Positions 53,866-62,459 of a stretch of DNA of 64,000 bases are shown here, in pieces. How positions within the stretch are numbered: position 1 is the stretch's first letter; each line of letters opens with the position of its first letter. The stretch is from Mucilaginibacter dorajii (lineage in GTDB: Bacteria; Bacteroidota; Bacteroidia; Sphingobacteriales; Sphingobacteriaceae). The stretch spans positions 346,328 through 410,327 of the forward strand of contig NZ_JANTYS010000004.1 of assembly GCF_024808255.1 (NCBI RefSeq), given 5' to 3'. Both the position numbers and the translations under genes were made by a program. A model generated the notes under the pieces. It searched no databases, was not told the DNA's origin, and worked only from the letters and a program-made list of their open reading frames with translations.

Positions 53866-54114
53866 TCCCGTCAGCAGAGCAGCTTCGGGCGAAAACCGGC
53901 AAAACGATGCAGGGCGAGTGTGGTGGCAGGGCATAGGGAGTTTTTGCGGCAGGGCTAAAGAGGGCCGGGGCAAAATAATCCCAGCCCAGGTTTTGACGGT
54001 TTTGCAGGGCAGAGGCCTGTGCGGCAAAGAAGCATTTCTGCTGACGGCCATTTTGGTTACTTTTGGGGCTTCAAAAGTAACAGCCTACCCGCGGCGATTG
54101 AGCGGGCCGATGCT
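53866..54114 (-). repeat. large inverted repeat, left copy
   Basis: About 245 bp match the reverse complement of 54637-54882. The shared landmarks are CCGTCAGCAG, ATTATTTTGCCC and GAAATGCTTCTTTGCCGCAC (as read on the minus strand), TTACTTTTG, and CCGCGG next to CGGCCCGCTCAAT. Mismatches are scattered, so the copies are old. No protein is supported. Confidence 0.8.
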
Positions 54115-54241
54115 GTCGATTACATCAAAGTAATTTTGTTAAGCGGCTTTAGTGTTTAGGTAAGCGGCATCCTTTTCGACTATCCCGGCTTGTTGGTGAA
54201 AACACACAACAAGGGGCGGAATGACGTTTTGTAAAAAACGT

Positions 54242-54332
54242 TTGTCATCCTGAACGTAGTGAAGGATCTTCTTCACTATAAAAGTCGGCGATGAGCAGGG
54301 CGAAGAAGATCCTTCGTTCCTCAGGATGACAA
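54242..54332. repeat. palindromic GTCATCCTGA element
   Basis: TTGTCATCCTGA and TCAGGATGACAA bound the 91-bp element, with inner GAAGGATCTTCTTC and GAAGAAGATCCTTC arms. Related elements are at 56724-56808, 56910-56960 and 63767-63858. Confidence 0.8.
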
Positions 54333-54437
54333 ATCTTTTAACCCCTTCCTGCACCTTCCCCAGGGAAGAAATCGCACGTTCCTAGCTCTTTTTTCTTTTG
54401 GATAATACGTGCTGTTGCTGGTGATGAGGGAAAACGA

Positions 54438-54527
54438 ATTTCGCAATAGGGATGGAAATGGATACCGGCCCCGCGCCTAATGCTTTGCGCAGTATGAATG
54501 TACAGCCCGGGCCGCAGGCATTGCCAT
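54438..54527 (+). repeat. GC-rich structured repeat, copy 2
   Basis: From ATAGGGATGGAAATGGATAC to GGGCCGCAGGCATTGCC this is nearly identical to 62613-62698. GCAAT and ATTGC at the ends, and CGGCCC and GGGCCG inside, can pair. It is non-coding. Confidence 0.75.
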
Positions 54528-54636
54528 TGTGGGACTATTAGACTTTGGGACGGTTGGACTATTAGATTTTTGGACTATTGGAGCAAGGAGTAAGGATATG
54601 TGCCGGGTAACGAAATTACTTAGTTGTAAGTGAGGA

Positions 54637-54882
54637 CATCGGCCCGCTCAATTGCCGCGGGAGGGCTGTTACTTTTGCTTGATCAAAAGTAACCAAAAAT
54701 CAAGTCGGCAGAAATGCTTCTTTGCCGCACGGGCCTTTGCCCTGCAAAACGGACAAAACCTGGGCCGGGATTATTTTGCCCTCACTCACATTTCCCCCCG
54801 CTGCAAAAACTCCTATGCCCTGCCACCGCACGGCCCCGTATTGTTTTGCCCGTTTTCGGCCGAAGCTGTTCTGCCGACGGGA
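54637..54882 (+). repeat. large inverted repeat, right copy
   Basis: This mirrors 53866-54114. It runs from CATCGGCCCGCTCAATTGCC to CTGCCGACGGGA, and its last part is the first unit of the 98-bp tandem array. The copies are 520 bp apart and enclose the GTCATCCTGA palindrome and copy 2 of the structured repeat. Confidence 0.8.
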
Positions 54883-55229
54883 AACCGAAAAGCTTTCGTT
54901 AATAAAACTCCCATGCCCTGCCACCGCACGGCCCCGCATTGTTTTGCCCGTTTTCGGCCGAAGCCGTTCTGCCGACGGGAAACCGAAAAGCTTTCGTTAA
55001 TAAAACTCTTATGCCCTGCAGCCGCACGGCCCCGCATTGTTTTGTCCGTTTTCGGCCGAAGCTGTTCTGCCGACGGGAAGCCGAAAAGCTTTCGTTAATA
55101 AAACTATTATGCCCTGCCACCGCACGGCCCCGCATTGTTTTGCCCGTTTTCGGCCGAAGCTGTTCTGCCGACGCTTTTGGGAACCGAAAAGCTTTTGTGC
55201 AAAAACGCACTATGCCCTACAGCCGCAGG
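54817..55229 (+). repeat. tandem array of about four 98-bp units
   Basis: Units start with ATGCCCTGCC at 54817, 54913, 55011, 55109 and a partial one at 55212, giving periods of 96, 98, 98 and 103 bp. Each contains GCACGGCCCCG, TTTTCGGCCGAAGC (a palindrome TTCGGCCGAA), CTGCCGACGGGA and GAAAAGCTTTCGTTAAT. The units are contiguous without spacers, and the period is not a multiple of three, so the ORFs that cross it are not real proteins. Confidence 0.85.
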
Positions 55230-55261
55230 GCTTGGAGGTTAAATGTTTATTCCCATTTAAT

Positions 55262-56587
55262 TTAAATAGCTATGTGAACCCTTACAGAAAATACATTTAC
55301 AGGGCCTCTGTCGCCGTTATAGGCGGGGTTTGCAATAAACTGGTATCCTGCTGATAGGTGCAGGTAATTGTTTATCCTGGCGCTGTAATAGGCCTCTGCT
55401 ATGTTTTCGGTTTTGTAGTTGCTGAGCCTGCCATCGCCAATAATAAATCCATCGCCGCCGGTTGCCAGGTAGTCGCGGTGCGCTTTCGAAATTCCGTTTA
55501 TAACTGCCGCTATTCCGAAGGTGTCATCGGGGCGGTGCCACCTGTTGCCGGCAAGGTTTAAACCTACACTGCCGCTGTGGTCAATTTCGGTAAATGCCCA
55601 GGTGGCGGTTTGGCCGTCGTTCCAGCTGGTTCTAAAAAACAGGCCAAGGTCGGTGGTTAGTTCCTGCTCGCCATTAATGCCGAAGCCGTATTTAACGCCA
55701 CCGTATTTGTGGCCGTTTATTACATCCAGCGAGTCGGTGTGGTTGGTGTAACCCTTAATTACGTCACGGTAGTTGGGCGCCTTAGATACGTTTCTGAACC
55801 CTAAAAGCCTGATGGTACCTTTGTGTTTGCCCAGCGTTAGGTTCTTTTGAATTTCGATAACATCGCCCTGGGCCTTGCTGTAATGCGCATCGAGGGTTGG
55901 TCCGTTGGCATAGGTTGGCACCAGTACGGTTCCTAACCTTACAACCCAGCCGGGGGTAGCATATTCTATAACCAGGCCTTCGGTATAGCCCCTGGTATTG
56001 GCAGGATAATCCCAGGCACCGGCGCTCATTAAAGACCAGTTCATGAATTGTGTACGCGGGTCATGACTGTAGCTGTTGTTGTCAAACATATCGGCAATGG
56101 CAAACTTGCCCGCGGTAATGGTTATGCGTTTGCGGGGCACCAGTTCGCTTACCTGGTTAATGTCATCGGCAACGGTATCTACCGCTGTACCCAAGGCAAT
56201 GTATTGCCGGTAAAACAGGCGTGCCAGGTACAAGGCCGGGGCGGCGCTTCCAATGCGAAAGGTTTCGCCATTTGGGAAACCGGCAACACCTACCGCGCTG
56301 CTAAATCCCCGCCCGCCAGAAATTTCGGGATTAAAATAAACCGACGCGCCTTTCCATAAGCGGGCACCTGCAAACAGGGTAGTGGTTAGGGAAAGCGCCT
56401 CCTCGGCAGCGGGTTGCAGGCTATTTGTGCCACTATAAGGCGCATGAAATGCCGGGTGACTTTGGTTGATAGCCGTTAACTGAAAATGGAAATTAAATGG
56501 GCTTTTGCTTAAAGTATCTTTGGTTTGGGCATCGGCAGTAATTACTATGCTGAGCAGCAATAATTGCAGAAATAGAATTTTTTTCAT
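55262..56587 (-). CDS. carbohydrate porin (OprB family)
   Basis: This 441-residue outer-membrane protein has a signal peptide (about 1-20, ending ADAQ). The body has the OprB/carbohydrate porin pattern: FQLTAINQSHPAFHAPYSGTNS, LTTTLFAGARLWKGASVYFNPE, later FDNNSYSHDPRTQFMNWSL and ENIAEAYYSARINNYLHLSA, ending in a barrel strand FSVRVHIAI. It would let sugars or other solutes cross the outer membrane. It faces the repeat-rich island, and its start is followed upstream by a cluster of palindromes. Confidence 0.88.
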   Translation of the reverse strand: MKKILFLQLLLLSIVITADAQTKDTLSKSPFNFHFQLTAINQSHPAFHAPYSGTNSLQPAAEEALSLTTTLFAGARLWKGASVYFNPEISGGRGFSSAVGVAGFPNGETFRIGSAAPALYLARLFYRQYIALGTAVDTVADDINQVSELVPRKRITITAGKFAIADMFDNNSYSHDPRTQFMNWSLMSAGAWDYPANTRGYTEGLVIEYATPGWVVRLGTVLVPTYANGPTLDAHYSKAQGDVIEIQKNLTLGKHKGTIRLLGFRNVSKAPNYRDVIKGYTNHTDSLDVINGHKYGGVKYGFGINGEQELTTDLGLFFRTSWNDGQTATWAFTEIDHSGSVGLNLAGNRWHRPDDTFGIAAVINGISKAHRDYLATGGDGFIIGDGRLSNYKTENIAEAYYSARINNYLHLSAGYQFIANPAYNGDRGPVNVFSVRVHIAI

Positions 56588-56723
56588 GGTTGTTGGAGTT
56601 AGAAGAAGCTGTTTTGGGATGGTTTAGTAAAACTATAGCACAAAAAGAAACGTCATTGCGAGTGTTAAAATCCACGGACTGTGAAGGTGGAAATGACGTA
56701 ACAAACTACCCTCTCCGTCCTGT

Positions 56724-56808
56724 CATGCTGAGGAACGAAGAATCTTCTTCACTATAAAAGTCTGCAATTAGCAGGGCGAAAAAGATCCGTCGTTCCTACC
56801 CCTGACAA
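56724..56808. repeat. palindromic GTCATGCTGA-type element
   Basis: GTCATGCTGAGGAACGA and TCGTTCCTACCCCTGAC bound it. The inner part shares CTTCTTCACTATAAAAGTC and GCAGGGCGAA with 54242-54332, so the two are one family. Confidence 0.7.
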
Positions 56809-56815
56809 GTCCACC

Positions 56816-56900
56816 ATGTCATTGCGAGGCACGAAGCAATCGCATGCAATACAGGGCGGATCTGCATAGTTCGCGATTGCTTCGTTCCTCGCAATGACAT
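56816..56900. repeat. palindromic ATGTCATTGCGAG element, copy 2
   Basis: Perfect ends ATGTCATTGCGAG and CTCGCAATGACAT, with inner ACGAAGCAATCGC and GCGATTGCTTCGT arms, as at 37598-37684. Confidence 0.8.
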
Positions 56901-56909
56901 AGCTTTATA

Positions 56910-56960
56910 TTGTCATTCTACCTTCAGAATTTCGCGAAATTTTACAACTCAGGATGACAA
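56910..56960. repeat. short GTCATTCT/AGGATGAC palindrome
   Basis: TTGTCATTCT and AGGATGACAA bound a 51-bp degenerate relative of the GTCATCCTGA family, with an inner AATTTCGCGAAATT palindrome. Confidence 0.6.
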
Positions 56961-57110
56961 TCGTTTTACAAAGCCTAATGGGTAGGAGGAACGACGAATC
57001 AATGACGTTTCTTTTTGTTTTTAAACAGTTTCTAAAGGTTTAAAATTGCAAAGCAATACCCCATAAGGTTATGTTACCACTTTTTATGGGATGCTTTTGG
57101 GTGGATTTAA

Positions 57111-57212
57111 TTAGTGGTGCTGCACGAAGTAATGATCGAGCAGGATATTTAAAATGATGAGTGCGATGATTGCCAGCAGCCACCAATGCCAGTTGGATTT
57201 TTTTAAAGCCAT
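57111..57212 (-). CDS. 33-residue single-helix membrane peptide behind mgtA
   Basis: The ATG lies inside the last codons of mgtA and overlaps its end by 10 bp in another frame, so translation is coupled. The 33-residue product begins MALKKSNWHWWLLAIIALII, has one membrane helix (about 10-25) and ends in a His-rich tail (DHYFVQHH). The layout recalls small membrane peptides that act on transport ATPases, such as KdpF, MgtS or MgtR. Homology to them is not claimed. It is too short for usual gene callers. Confidence 0.65.
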   Translation of the reverse strand: MALKKSNWHWWLLAIIALIILNILLDHYFVQHH

Positions 57213-59902
57213 TGCTGAAATTTATTGATGAACCAGTTTTTAATCAGTTGCGTAAGCAGGCAGTAGCTTAATAAAATACCAACCAGCCATGGGAAATAGC
57301 TTAAAGGCAAGGCCGTTAGCTTTAACGCCGGTGCCAGCGGCGAAAACGGCAAAGCGATACCAATAAGCATAATGGCCGATGTAAGTGCTACTACCGGTGC
57401 CGTAGCCCAGCTTTGTATAAATGGTATTTTGCGGGTGCGTATCATGTGCACTATAAGTGTTTGCGATAGCAGCCCCTCTATAAACCAGCCGCTTTGAAAC
57501 AGGCTTTGGTGCGCCGGCGAATTGGCTTTAAAGAAATAGAACATCACAAAAAAGGTGATATAATCAAATATGGAGCTGATGGGGCCAATGTACAGCATAA
57601 ATTTGCTGATGCCGCGGGCATCCCACTTTTGTGGTTTTTCAATAAAGTCCTCGTCCATGCTATCCCAGGGGATGGATACCTGCGATATATCGTACAACAG
57701 GTTTTGTACCAGTAACTGGATAGGCAGCATGGGTAAAAACGGTAAAAACGCGCTTGCACCCAGCATGCTAAACATATTGCCATAATTGCTGCTGGCCGTC
57801 ATTTTAATGTACTTAATGATGTTACCAAAGGTGCGCCTGCCATATATAACACCTTTGCGCAAAACCATCAGATCTTTCTCCAGCAAAATAATATCGGCGC
57901 TTTCTTTGGCAATATCCACAGCCGTATCAACAGAAATACCTACATCTGCATCCCTTAAGGCGGCGGCATCGTTAATGCCATCGCCCATAAAACCAACAGT
58001 GTGCCCCTGTGCCTGCAGCAATTTTACAATGCGCGATTTTTGGATAGGGCTTAGTTTGGCCAAAATGCTGGTTTCATCTAACTTGGTGGTAAGTTGTTGG
58101 TCGGTTAAGTGTTCGATGTCTTTGCCTAACAAAATATGCTGTACGGGTATGCCTACGTCTTTGCATATTTTGCGGGTTACAATTTCGTTATCGCCGGTGA
58201 GTACCTTAATTTCTACCCCAAGCTTGTGCAGGCCTTCAATGGCTGGTTTGGCAGATGGCTTTGCGGGATCTAAAAAGCCTATGAAACCGGTAAGCACCAT
58301 GTTGCTTTCGTCGGCTACGGCGTAGGTTAGGGGGCGTTTCTCGTCTTCTTTAATGGCGATGAGTAAAACGCGCAGGCCTTCTTCATTTAGTTTGCGGGAT
58401 GTATCCAGCACTTTCTTACGCATGGCCGCGTCCATGGGCACAATTTTATCGTTTTCGATGTGCAGCTGTTTATCCTCGCCGGGGTCGAAGGCATGGGTGC
58501 ATAGCTCCAGCATTTCTTCAACGGCTCCCTTGCAAATGAGCAGGTGCTTACCATTTTTTTCTTCCAGTATCACACTCATGCGCCTGCGCTGAAAATCAAA
58601 CGGAATCTCATCTATCTTAACAAAATGTTCATCGGCATTAACGCAGCTGTGGATCTCGGCATGTTCCAATACGGCTACATCCAGCAGGTTTTTTAAGCCG
58701 GTTTGGTGAAAGCTGTTGAGGTAAGCCCATTTCATTACTTCATCATCTTCATCGCCAAAAACGTTAAGGTGCCTTTCCAGTACAATTTTATCCATGGTAA
58801 GCGTGCCGGTTTTATCGGTACACAGTATATCCATAGCGCCAATGTTTTGAATGGCGTTCAAGCGTTTAACTATCACCTTACGCTTGCTCATGTTTTTGGC
58901 ACCCTTGGCCAGGTTAGCGGTAACTATCATGGGCAGCATTTCGGGGGTAAGGCCTACGGCTACAGATATGCCAAACAACAGGGCCTCAAACCAGTTGCCT
59001 TTGGTAAAGCCGTTCACCAAAAACACCAGCGGCACCATCACCAACATAAAGCGGATAAGCAGCCAGCTCACCTTGTTAACTCCTTTATCAAAGCTGGTTT
59101 CGGCACGTTTGCCTGTAATGGCCTTGCCAATGCTTCCAAAATAGGTGAGGTTACCGGTGGTAACTACCATAACAGCCGCAGCGCCGCTTACTACGTTGGT
59201 GCCCATAAAGCAAATGTTATCAAGCTCAAGTGGCGATCTGTCGCCGGCATCCGCAATGGGCAGTTCGCTTTTTTCCAGTGGTAACGATTCGCCCGTGAGC
59301 ATAGCCTGGCTCACAAATAGATCTTTTGACTGCATCACCCGGCAATCGGCAGGGATCATATCGCCGGCGCTCAGGTAAACAACGTCGCCGGGTACCAGAT
59401 CTTTAATATCTATTTCTTTTTTGCCCGCGTCTTTACGTAATACGGTGGCGGTGGTTTTAACCATGCTTTTTAATTCTTCGGCGGCCTGGTTACTGGTATA
59501 CTCCTGCCAAAAACGCAACAGGGAACTCAGGCTTATCATTACGCCAACCACAATTACTGTTTTGTAGCTTTTGTCGGCGGCATCGGCCATTAACACATCG
59601 GTTATAAACGATACAATAGCCAGTACTATTAACACAGCGATAAAGGGGTTAACAAAGGCCTGAAAAAGCTGCACATACCAGGCGGGTGCTTTTTCGTGCT
59701 GTATTTCGTTTAGGCCATAACGCTTTCTTTTATCGGCTATGTTGTTTGCCGATAGGCCCTGGTCGTTACTATCCAGCATGGCCGGGAAAGAAGCGTTATC
59801 TTCTTTTGATACATCGCGCAGCCTGGTTGCCGCCTGCACATCAAAATCGTTGTTTGATGATTTTGGGGCAGTTATTTTAGCGGTAATATTTTTAATGGTC
59901 AT
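57203..59902 (-). CDS. mgtA: magnesium-translocating P-type ATPase
   Basis: This 899-residue P3B-type pump would import Mg2+. The start at the ATG ending at 59902 is chosen because it gives the usual soluble N-terminus. The frame stays open 39 codons further upstream without support. Family marks are the phosphorylation motif CTDKTGTLTMD, GDNEIVTRKICKDVGIP, MGDGINDAAALRDADVGISV, and ten membrane helices with SSNYGNMFSMLGASAFLPFLP. It has a long leader with its own -7 box at 60300-60307, is divergent from the two-component system, and is followed by a small membrane peptide gene. Confidence 0.95.
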   Translation of the reverse strand: MTIKNITAKITAPKSSNNDFDVQAATRLRDVSKEDNASFPAMLDSNDQGLSANNIADKRKRYGLNEIQHEKAPAWYVQLFQAFVNPFIAVLIVLAIVSFITDVLMADAADKSYKTVIVVGVMISLSSLLRFWQEYTSNQAAEELKSMVKTTATVLRKDAGKKEIDIKDLVPGDVVYLSAGDMIPADCRVMQSKDLFVSQAMLTGESLPLEKSELPIADAGDRSPLELDNICFMGTNVVSGAAAVMVVTTGNLTYFGSIGKAITGKRAETSFDKGVNKVSWLLIRFMLVMVPLVFLVNGFTKGNWFEALLFGISVAVGLTPEMLPMIVTANLAKGAKNMSKRKVIVKRLNAIQNIGAMDILCTDKTGTLTMDKIVLERHLNVFGDEDDEVMKWAYLNSFHQTGLKNLLDVAVLEHAEIHSCVNADEHFVKIDEIPFDFQRRRMSVILEEKNGKHLLICKGAVEEMLELCTHAFDPGEDKQLHIENDKIVPMDAAMRKKVLDTSRKLNEEGLRVLLIAIKEDEKRPLTYAVADESNMVLTGFIGFLDPAKPSAKPAIEGLHKLGVEIKVLTGDNEIVTRKICKDVGIPVQHILLGKDIEHLTDQQLTTKLDETSILAKLSPIQKSRIVKLLQAQGHTVGFMGDGINDAAALRDADVGISVDTAVDIAKESADIILLEKDLMVLRKGVIYGRRTFGNIIKYIKMTASSNYGNMFSMLGASAFLPFLPMLPIQLLVQNLLYDISQVSIPWDSMDEDFIEKPQKWDARGISKFMLYIGPISSIFDYITFFVMFYFFKANSPAHQSLFQSGWFIEGLLSQTLIVHMIRTRKIPFIQSWATAPVVALTSAIMLIGIALPFSPLAPALKLTALPLSYFPWLVGILLSYCLLTQLIKNWFINKFQQWL

Positions 59903-59966
59903 GTTATTGACGGTTTTGAGTATGATATATATATTGCTTTTAAATTGGGAAAAAGAGGAATGCAGG

Positions 59967-60149
59967 TTAGCCCTCATCCAAAGCACCGCCCGCGGGGTAT
60001 AGCGGCGTATTAATTGCAAAGCTGCTCCCTCCCCGTGAGATGCTGATCAGCCGGGTATTGATATCAGGGGTACCAAATGAGTTTGTTTTGGTAAAAACAA
60101 ACAGTTGTTTTTTGTGGAATGATTTATTCCTTCTTTCTCTGTTACGCAT
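59967..60149 (-). CDS. possible leader ORF of mgtA
   Basis: A 60-codon frame lies inside the mgtA leader, starts with a basic stretch (MRNRERRNKSFHKKQ) and ends 64 bp before the mgtA start. Its ATG is 13 bases downstream of the hairpin at 60163-60181. E. coli mgtA is controlled by a leader peptide, but the sequence here is not similar, so this may be chance. Confidence 0.25.
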   Translation of the reverse strand: MRNRERRNKSFHKKQLFVFTKTNSFGTPDINTRLISISRGGSSFAINTPLYPAGGALDEG

Positions 60150-60162
60150 AGCATTGTCAATT

Positions 60163-60181
60163 GTCCCGGTAAAGCCGGGAC
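60163..60181. promoter_or_regulatory. hairpin in the mgtA leader
   Basis: GTCCCGG, five bases, CCGGGAC is a perfect 7-bp stem inside the presumed mgtA 5' leader. It may regulate mgtA or be a dispersed repeat. Confidence 0.4.
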
Positions 60182-60299
60182 GGCGTAAAAGATGTCGCGG
60201 TCCGGATTTATCGGGAGGGGTTAAAAAATCTGTTTATTATACTCGGACCTGTATCCATTTCTTGTTTGTATTAATGGCAACTGTTTCTGAATTGCGCTG

Positions 60300-60307
60300 C
60301 AAAGGTA
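60300..60307 (-). promoter_or_regulatory. probable -7 box of mgtA
   Basis: On the minus strand TACCTTTG matches TAnnTTTG about 400 bp before the mgtA start, implying a leader of almost 400 nt. The rest of 59903-60405 has no ordinary gene. Confidence 0.45.
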
Positions 60308-60405
60308 AACCGCCCGTTTTTTTTACACCGTTAGAGATCCATTATAAATAAATTAGAAATTTATTAGAGCCCGGTATGTATGGATAATGTTGCCTAATTT
60401 TGAAC

Positions 60406-61095
60406 ATGCTGCATATATTGATCATAGAAGATGATGAGCGGGTAGCCTCGGTTATTAAACGTGGCCTGGCAGAAGCCGGCCATGCGGTAAGTGTGGCCTA
60501 CGACGGGCAAATGGGACAAAAACTGGCCATGCAGGATGATTTTGATGTTATTATTATGGATATCATCCTCCCAAAGATTAACGGGCTGGACCTTTGTAAG
60601 CTCATTAAAGCCGCCCGGCCCCAAATACCCGTTATTATGCTCACGGCATTGGGCACAACAGACGATAAGGTAGAGGGCTTTGATGCGGGAGCTGATGACT
60701 ACCTGGTTAAACCCTTTGATTTTAGAGAGCTGGAAGTACGCGTGCGTGCATTGGCAAAAAGAAATAACACCATCGCCAGGACGGTAAAGGTTGATGTACT
60801 GCAAACAGCCGGACTGGAAATGAATACCCAAACCAAAACGGTAAAACGCGACGGAATGGAAATAAACCTTACCCCCAAAGAATTTAAACTGCTGGAATAC
60901 CTGATGCGCAACCCCGAACGGGTACTATCACGAACGGAGATAAGTGAAAATGTTTGGGAAACAACGTTTGATACCGGCACCAACTTTATTGATGTGTATA
61001 TGAATTACCTGCGTAAAAAGGTAGATAGGGATTTTGCTGTAAAGCTTATTCACACCCGGCCGGGCATGGGTTTTATATTTAAGGCAGAAGCATGA
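60406..61095 (+). CDS. OmpR/PhoB-type response regulator
   Basis: The protein has 229 residues from the ATG at 60406. A TTG two codons earlier is possible. The receiver domain (about 1-115) has IIEDDERV, the phospho-acceptor Asp in DVIIMDIILPKINGLDLC, and the conserved lysine in VKPFDFREL. The winged helix-turn-helix (about 130-228) has LTPKEFKLLEYLMRNPERVLSR and VYMNYLRKKVD. It is divergent from mgtA and overlaps the kinase gene by 4 bp. Control of mgtA is suggested by position only. Confidence 0.93.
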   Translation: MLHILIIEDDERVASVIKRGLAEAGHAVSVAYDGQMGQKLAMQDDFDVIIMDIILPKINGLDLCKLIKAARPQIPVIMLTALGTTDDKVEGFDAGADDYLVKPFDFRELEVRVRALAKRNNTIARTVKVDVLQTAGLEMNTQTKTVKRDGMEINLTPKEFKLLEYLMRNPERVLSRTEISENVWETTFDTGTNFIDVYMNYLRKKVDRDFAVKLIHTRPGMGFIFKAEA

Positions 61096-62459
61096 CCATA
61101 CGTAACAGGCTTACCGTTTTGTTTACCACCATTATTGCGGCGTTGTTGCTGGCATTTGCCCTGGTGATCTATTTTTCGTTTGCCCAAAACCGCGAGGAAG
61201 AATATTATAGCTTGTTGCACCATACAGCAATTACCAAGGCCAATTTACTGCTGGATGCCAGGGTACAGCCTGCCGTACTGCAACTGATATACCGCAATGC
61301 CGAAAATTCACTTTTTCAGGAAGAAGTAGCAATTTACGATACTTCGTTCAATTTGTTATATCACGATGCGGTTGATATTGATAAAGTGAAGGAAACCCGC
61401 CAAATGATTGATGAGATAGTGCATAAAAAGCAGATCAGGTTTTACCAGGGCAGCTTGCAGGTGGTGGGTTTTTTGTATCACCACAAACAAAATGATTATG
61501 TGATTACTGCCGCCGCTAATGATGAATCGGGCTACGGGAAGCTGCGCGATTTAAAATATACCCTCATTATAGCTTTTTTTATTGCCATTATATTTATTTA
61601 CCTGGCCGGGCAGTTTTTTGCAAGCCGGGCGCTAAAGCCGGTTTCTGACCTGGTAGATGAGGTTGAAGAAATTACCGCCACCAACCTGGACCTGCGGATT
61701 AAGGAAGGCAATGGCAAAGATGAAATAGCTGAGCTGGCCATCACCTTTAACGCGATGCTTAACCGCCTGGAGAAATCATTTGATGCTCAAAAGGAGTTTG
61801 TATCCAATATCTCGCATGAGTTGCGAACGCCTTTAACTGCCATGCTTACCGAATTGCAGGTTACTGTAGAAAAGGAGCGGGATAACCTTTTTTATAAAGA
61901 CTCTATTAACCACGCCATAAGCGATGCGCAAAAACTGGTGCGATTATCCAACAGCCTGTTAGATTTGGCCAAAGCTAATTACGACCATACCGAAATCTCG
62001 TTTAAAGAAGTACGCCTGGACGAAATTTTATTAGATGCCCGCAATGATGTTTTGCATAACCATCCCGGTTACAAGATCAATATCATTTTTGAACAGGAAA
62101 TTGAGGACGACGATTTTATATCTGTTTTGGGGAATGAGTATTTGCTGAAAGTGGCTTTTATGAACCTGATAGAAAATGGATGCAAGTTTTCTAATGAAAA
62201 TGAATCGTCGGTGGCGATAAGTTATTTCTCAGATAAAACCATCCTGCGTTTCCAGGATCAGGGGATTGGCATAAGCGAAGAAGCGCTTTCTAAAATATTT
62301 ACCGCGTTTTACCGGGGAGAGAATAAAAGTTTTACCGGCGGCAACGGTATAGGCTTATCGCTCACCAAAAAAATAATCGATCTGCACAGAGGCAGTGTTG
62401 TGGTTAAATCCATACTGCATAGCGGCACCACTTTTATGGTAGAGCTGCCACATGTTTAG
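61092..62459 (+). CDS. sensor histidine kinase
   Basis: This 455-residue inner-membrane kinase has helices at about 8-28 and 160-180 enclosing a periplasmic sensor part. A HAMP linker (about 180-235) leads to the dimerisation helix FVSNISHELRTPLTAML with the phospho-accepting His, and the ATPase domain has NLIENGCKFSNENES (N box), FQDQGIGIS (G1) and GGNGIGLSL (G2). It pairs with the response regulator that overlaps its start. The signal sensed cannot be read from sequence. Confidence 0.93.
   Translation: MTIRNRLTVLFTTIIAALLLAFALVIYFSFAQNREEEYYSLLHHTAITKANLLLDARVQPAVLQLIYRNAENSLFQEEVAIYDTSFNLLYHDAVDIDKVKETRQMIDEIVHKKQIRFYQGSLQVVGFLYHHKQNDYVITAAANDESGYGKLRDLKYTLIIAFFIAIIFIYLAGQFFASRALKPVSDLVDEVEEITATNLDLRIKEGNGKDEIAELAITFNAMLNRLEKSFDAQKEFVSNISHELRTPLTAMLTELQVTVEKERDNLFYKDSINHAISDAQKLVRLSNSLLDLAKANYDHTEISFKEVRLDEILLDARNDVLHNHPGYKINIIFEQEIEDDDFISVLGNEYLLKVAFMNLIENGCKFSNENESSVAISYFSDKTILRFQDQGIGISEEALSKIFTAFYRGENKSFTGGNGIGLSLTKKIIDLHRGSVVVKSILHSGTTFMVELPHV

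Larger units (their letters stand above)
56588..57110. other. palindrome-rich intergenic stretch
   Basis: There is no ordinary gene. The stretch holds a GTCATTGCGAG half-element (about 56653-56697) and the three palindromes listed separately, then AT-rich sequence up to the small gene behind mgtA. Confidence 0.6.

Noticed and set aside
54817..55229. CRISPR-like array
   Set aside because: Units of about 98 bp are contiguous with no unique spacers, and no cas gene is in the window.
54652..55354. Overlapping ORFs encoding repeated HRTAPHCFARFRPK-like peptides
   Set aside because: They arise from the 98-bp tandem repeat read in several frames on both strands. The period is not a multiple of three, and there is no start context or family.
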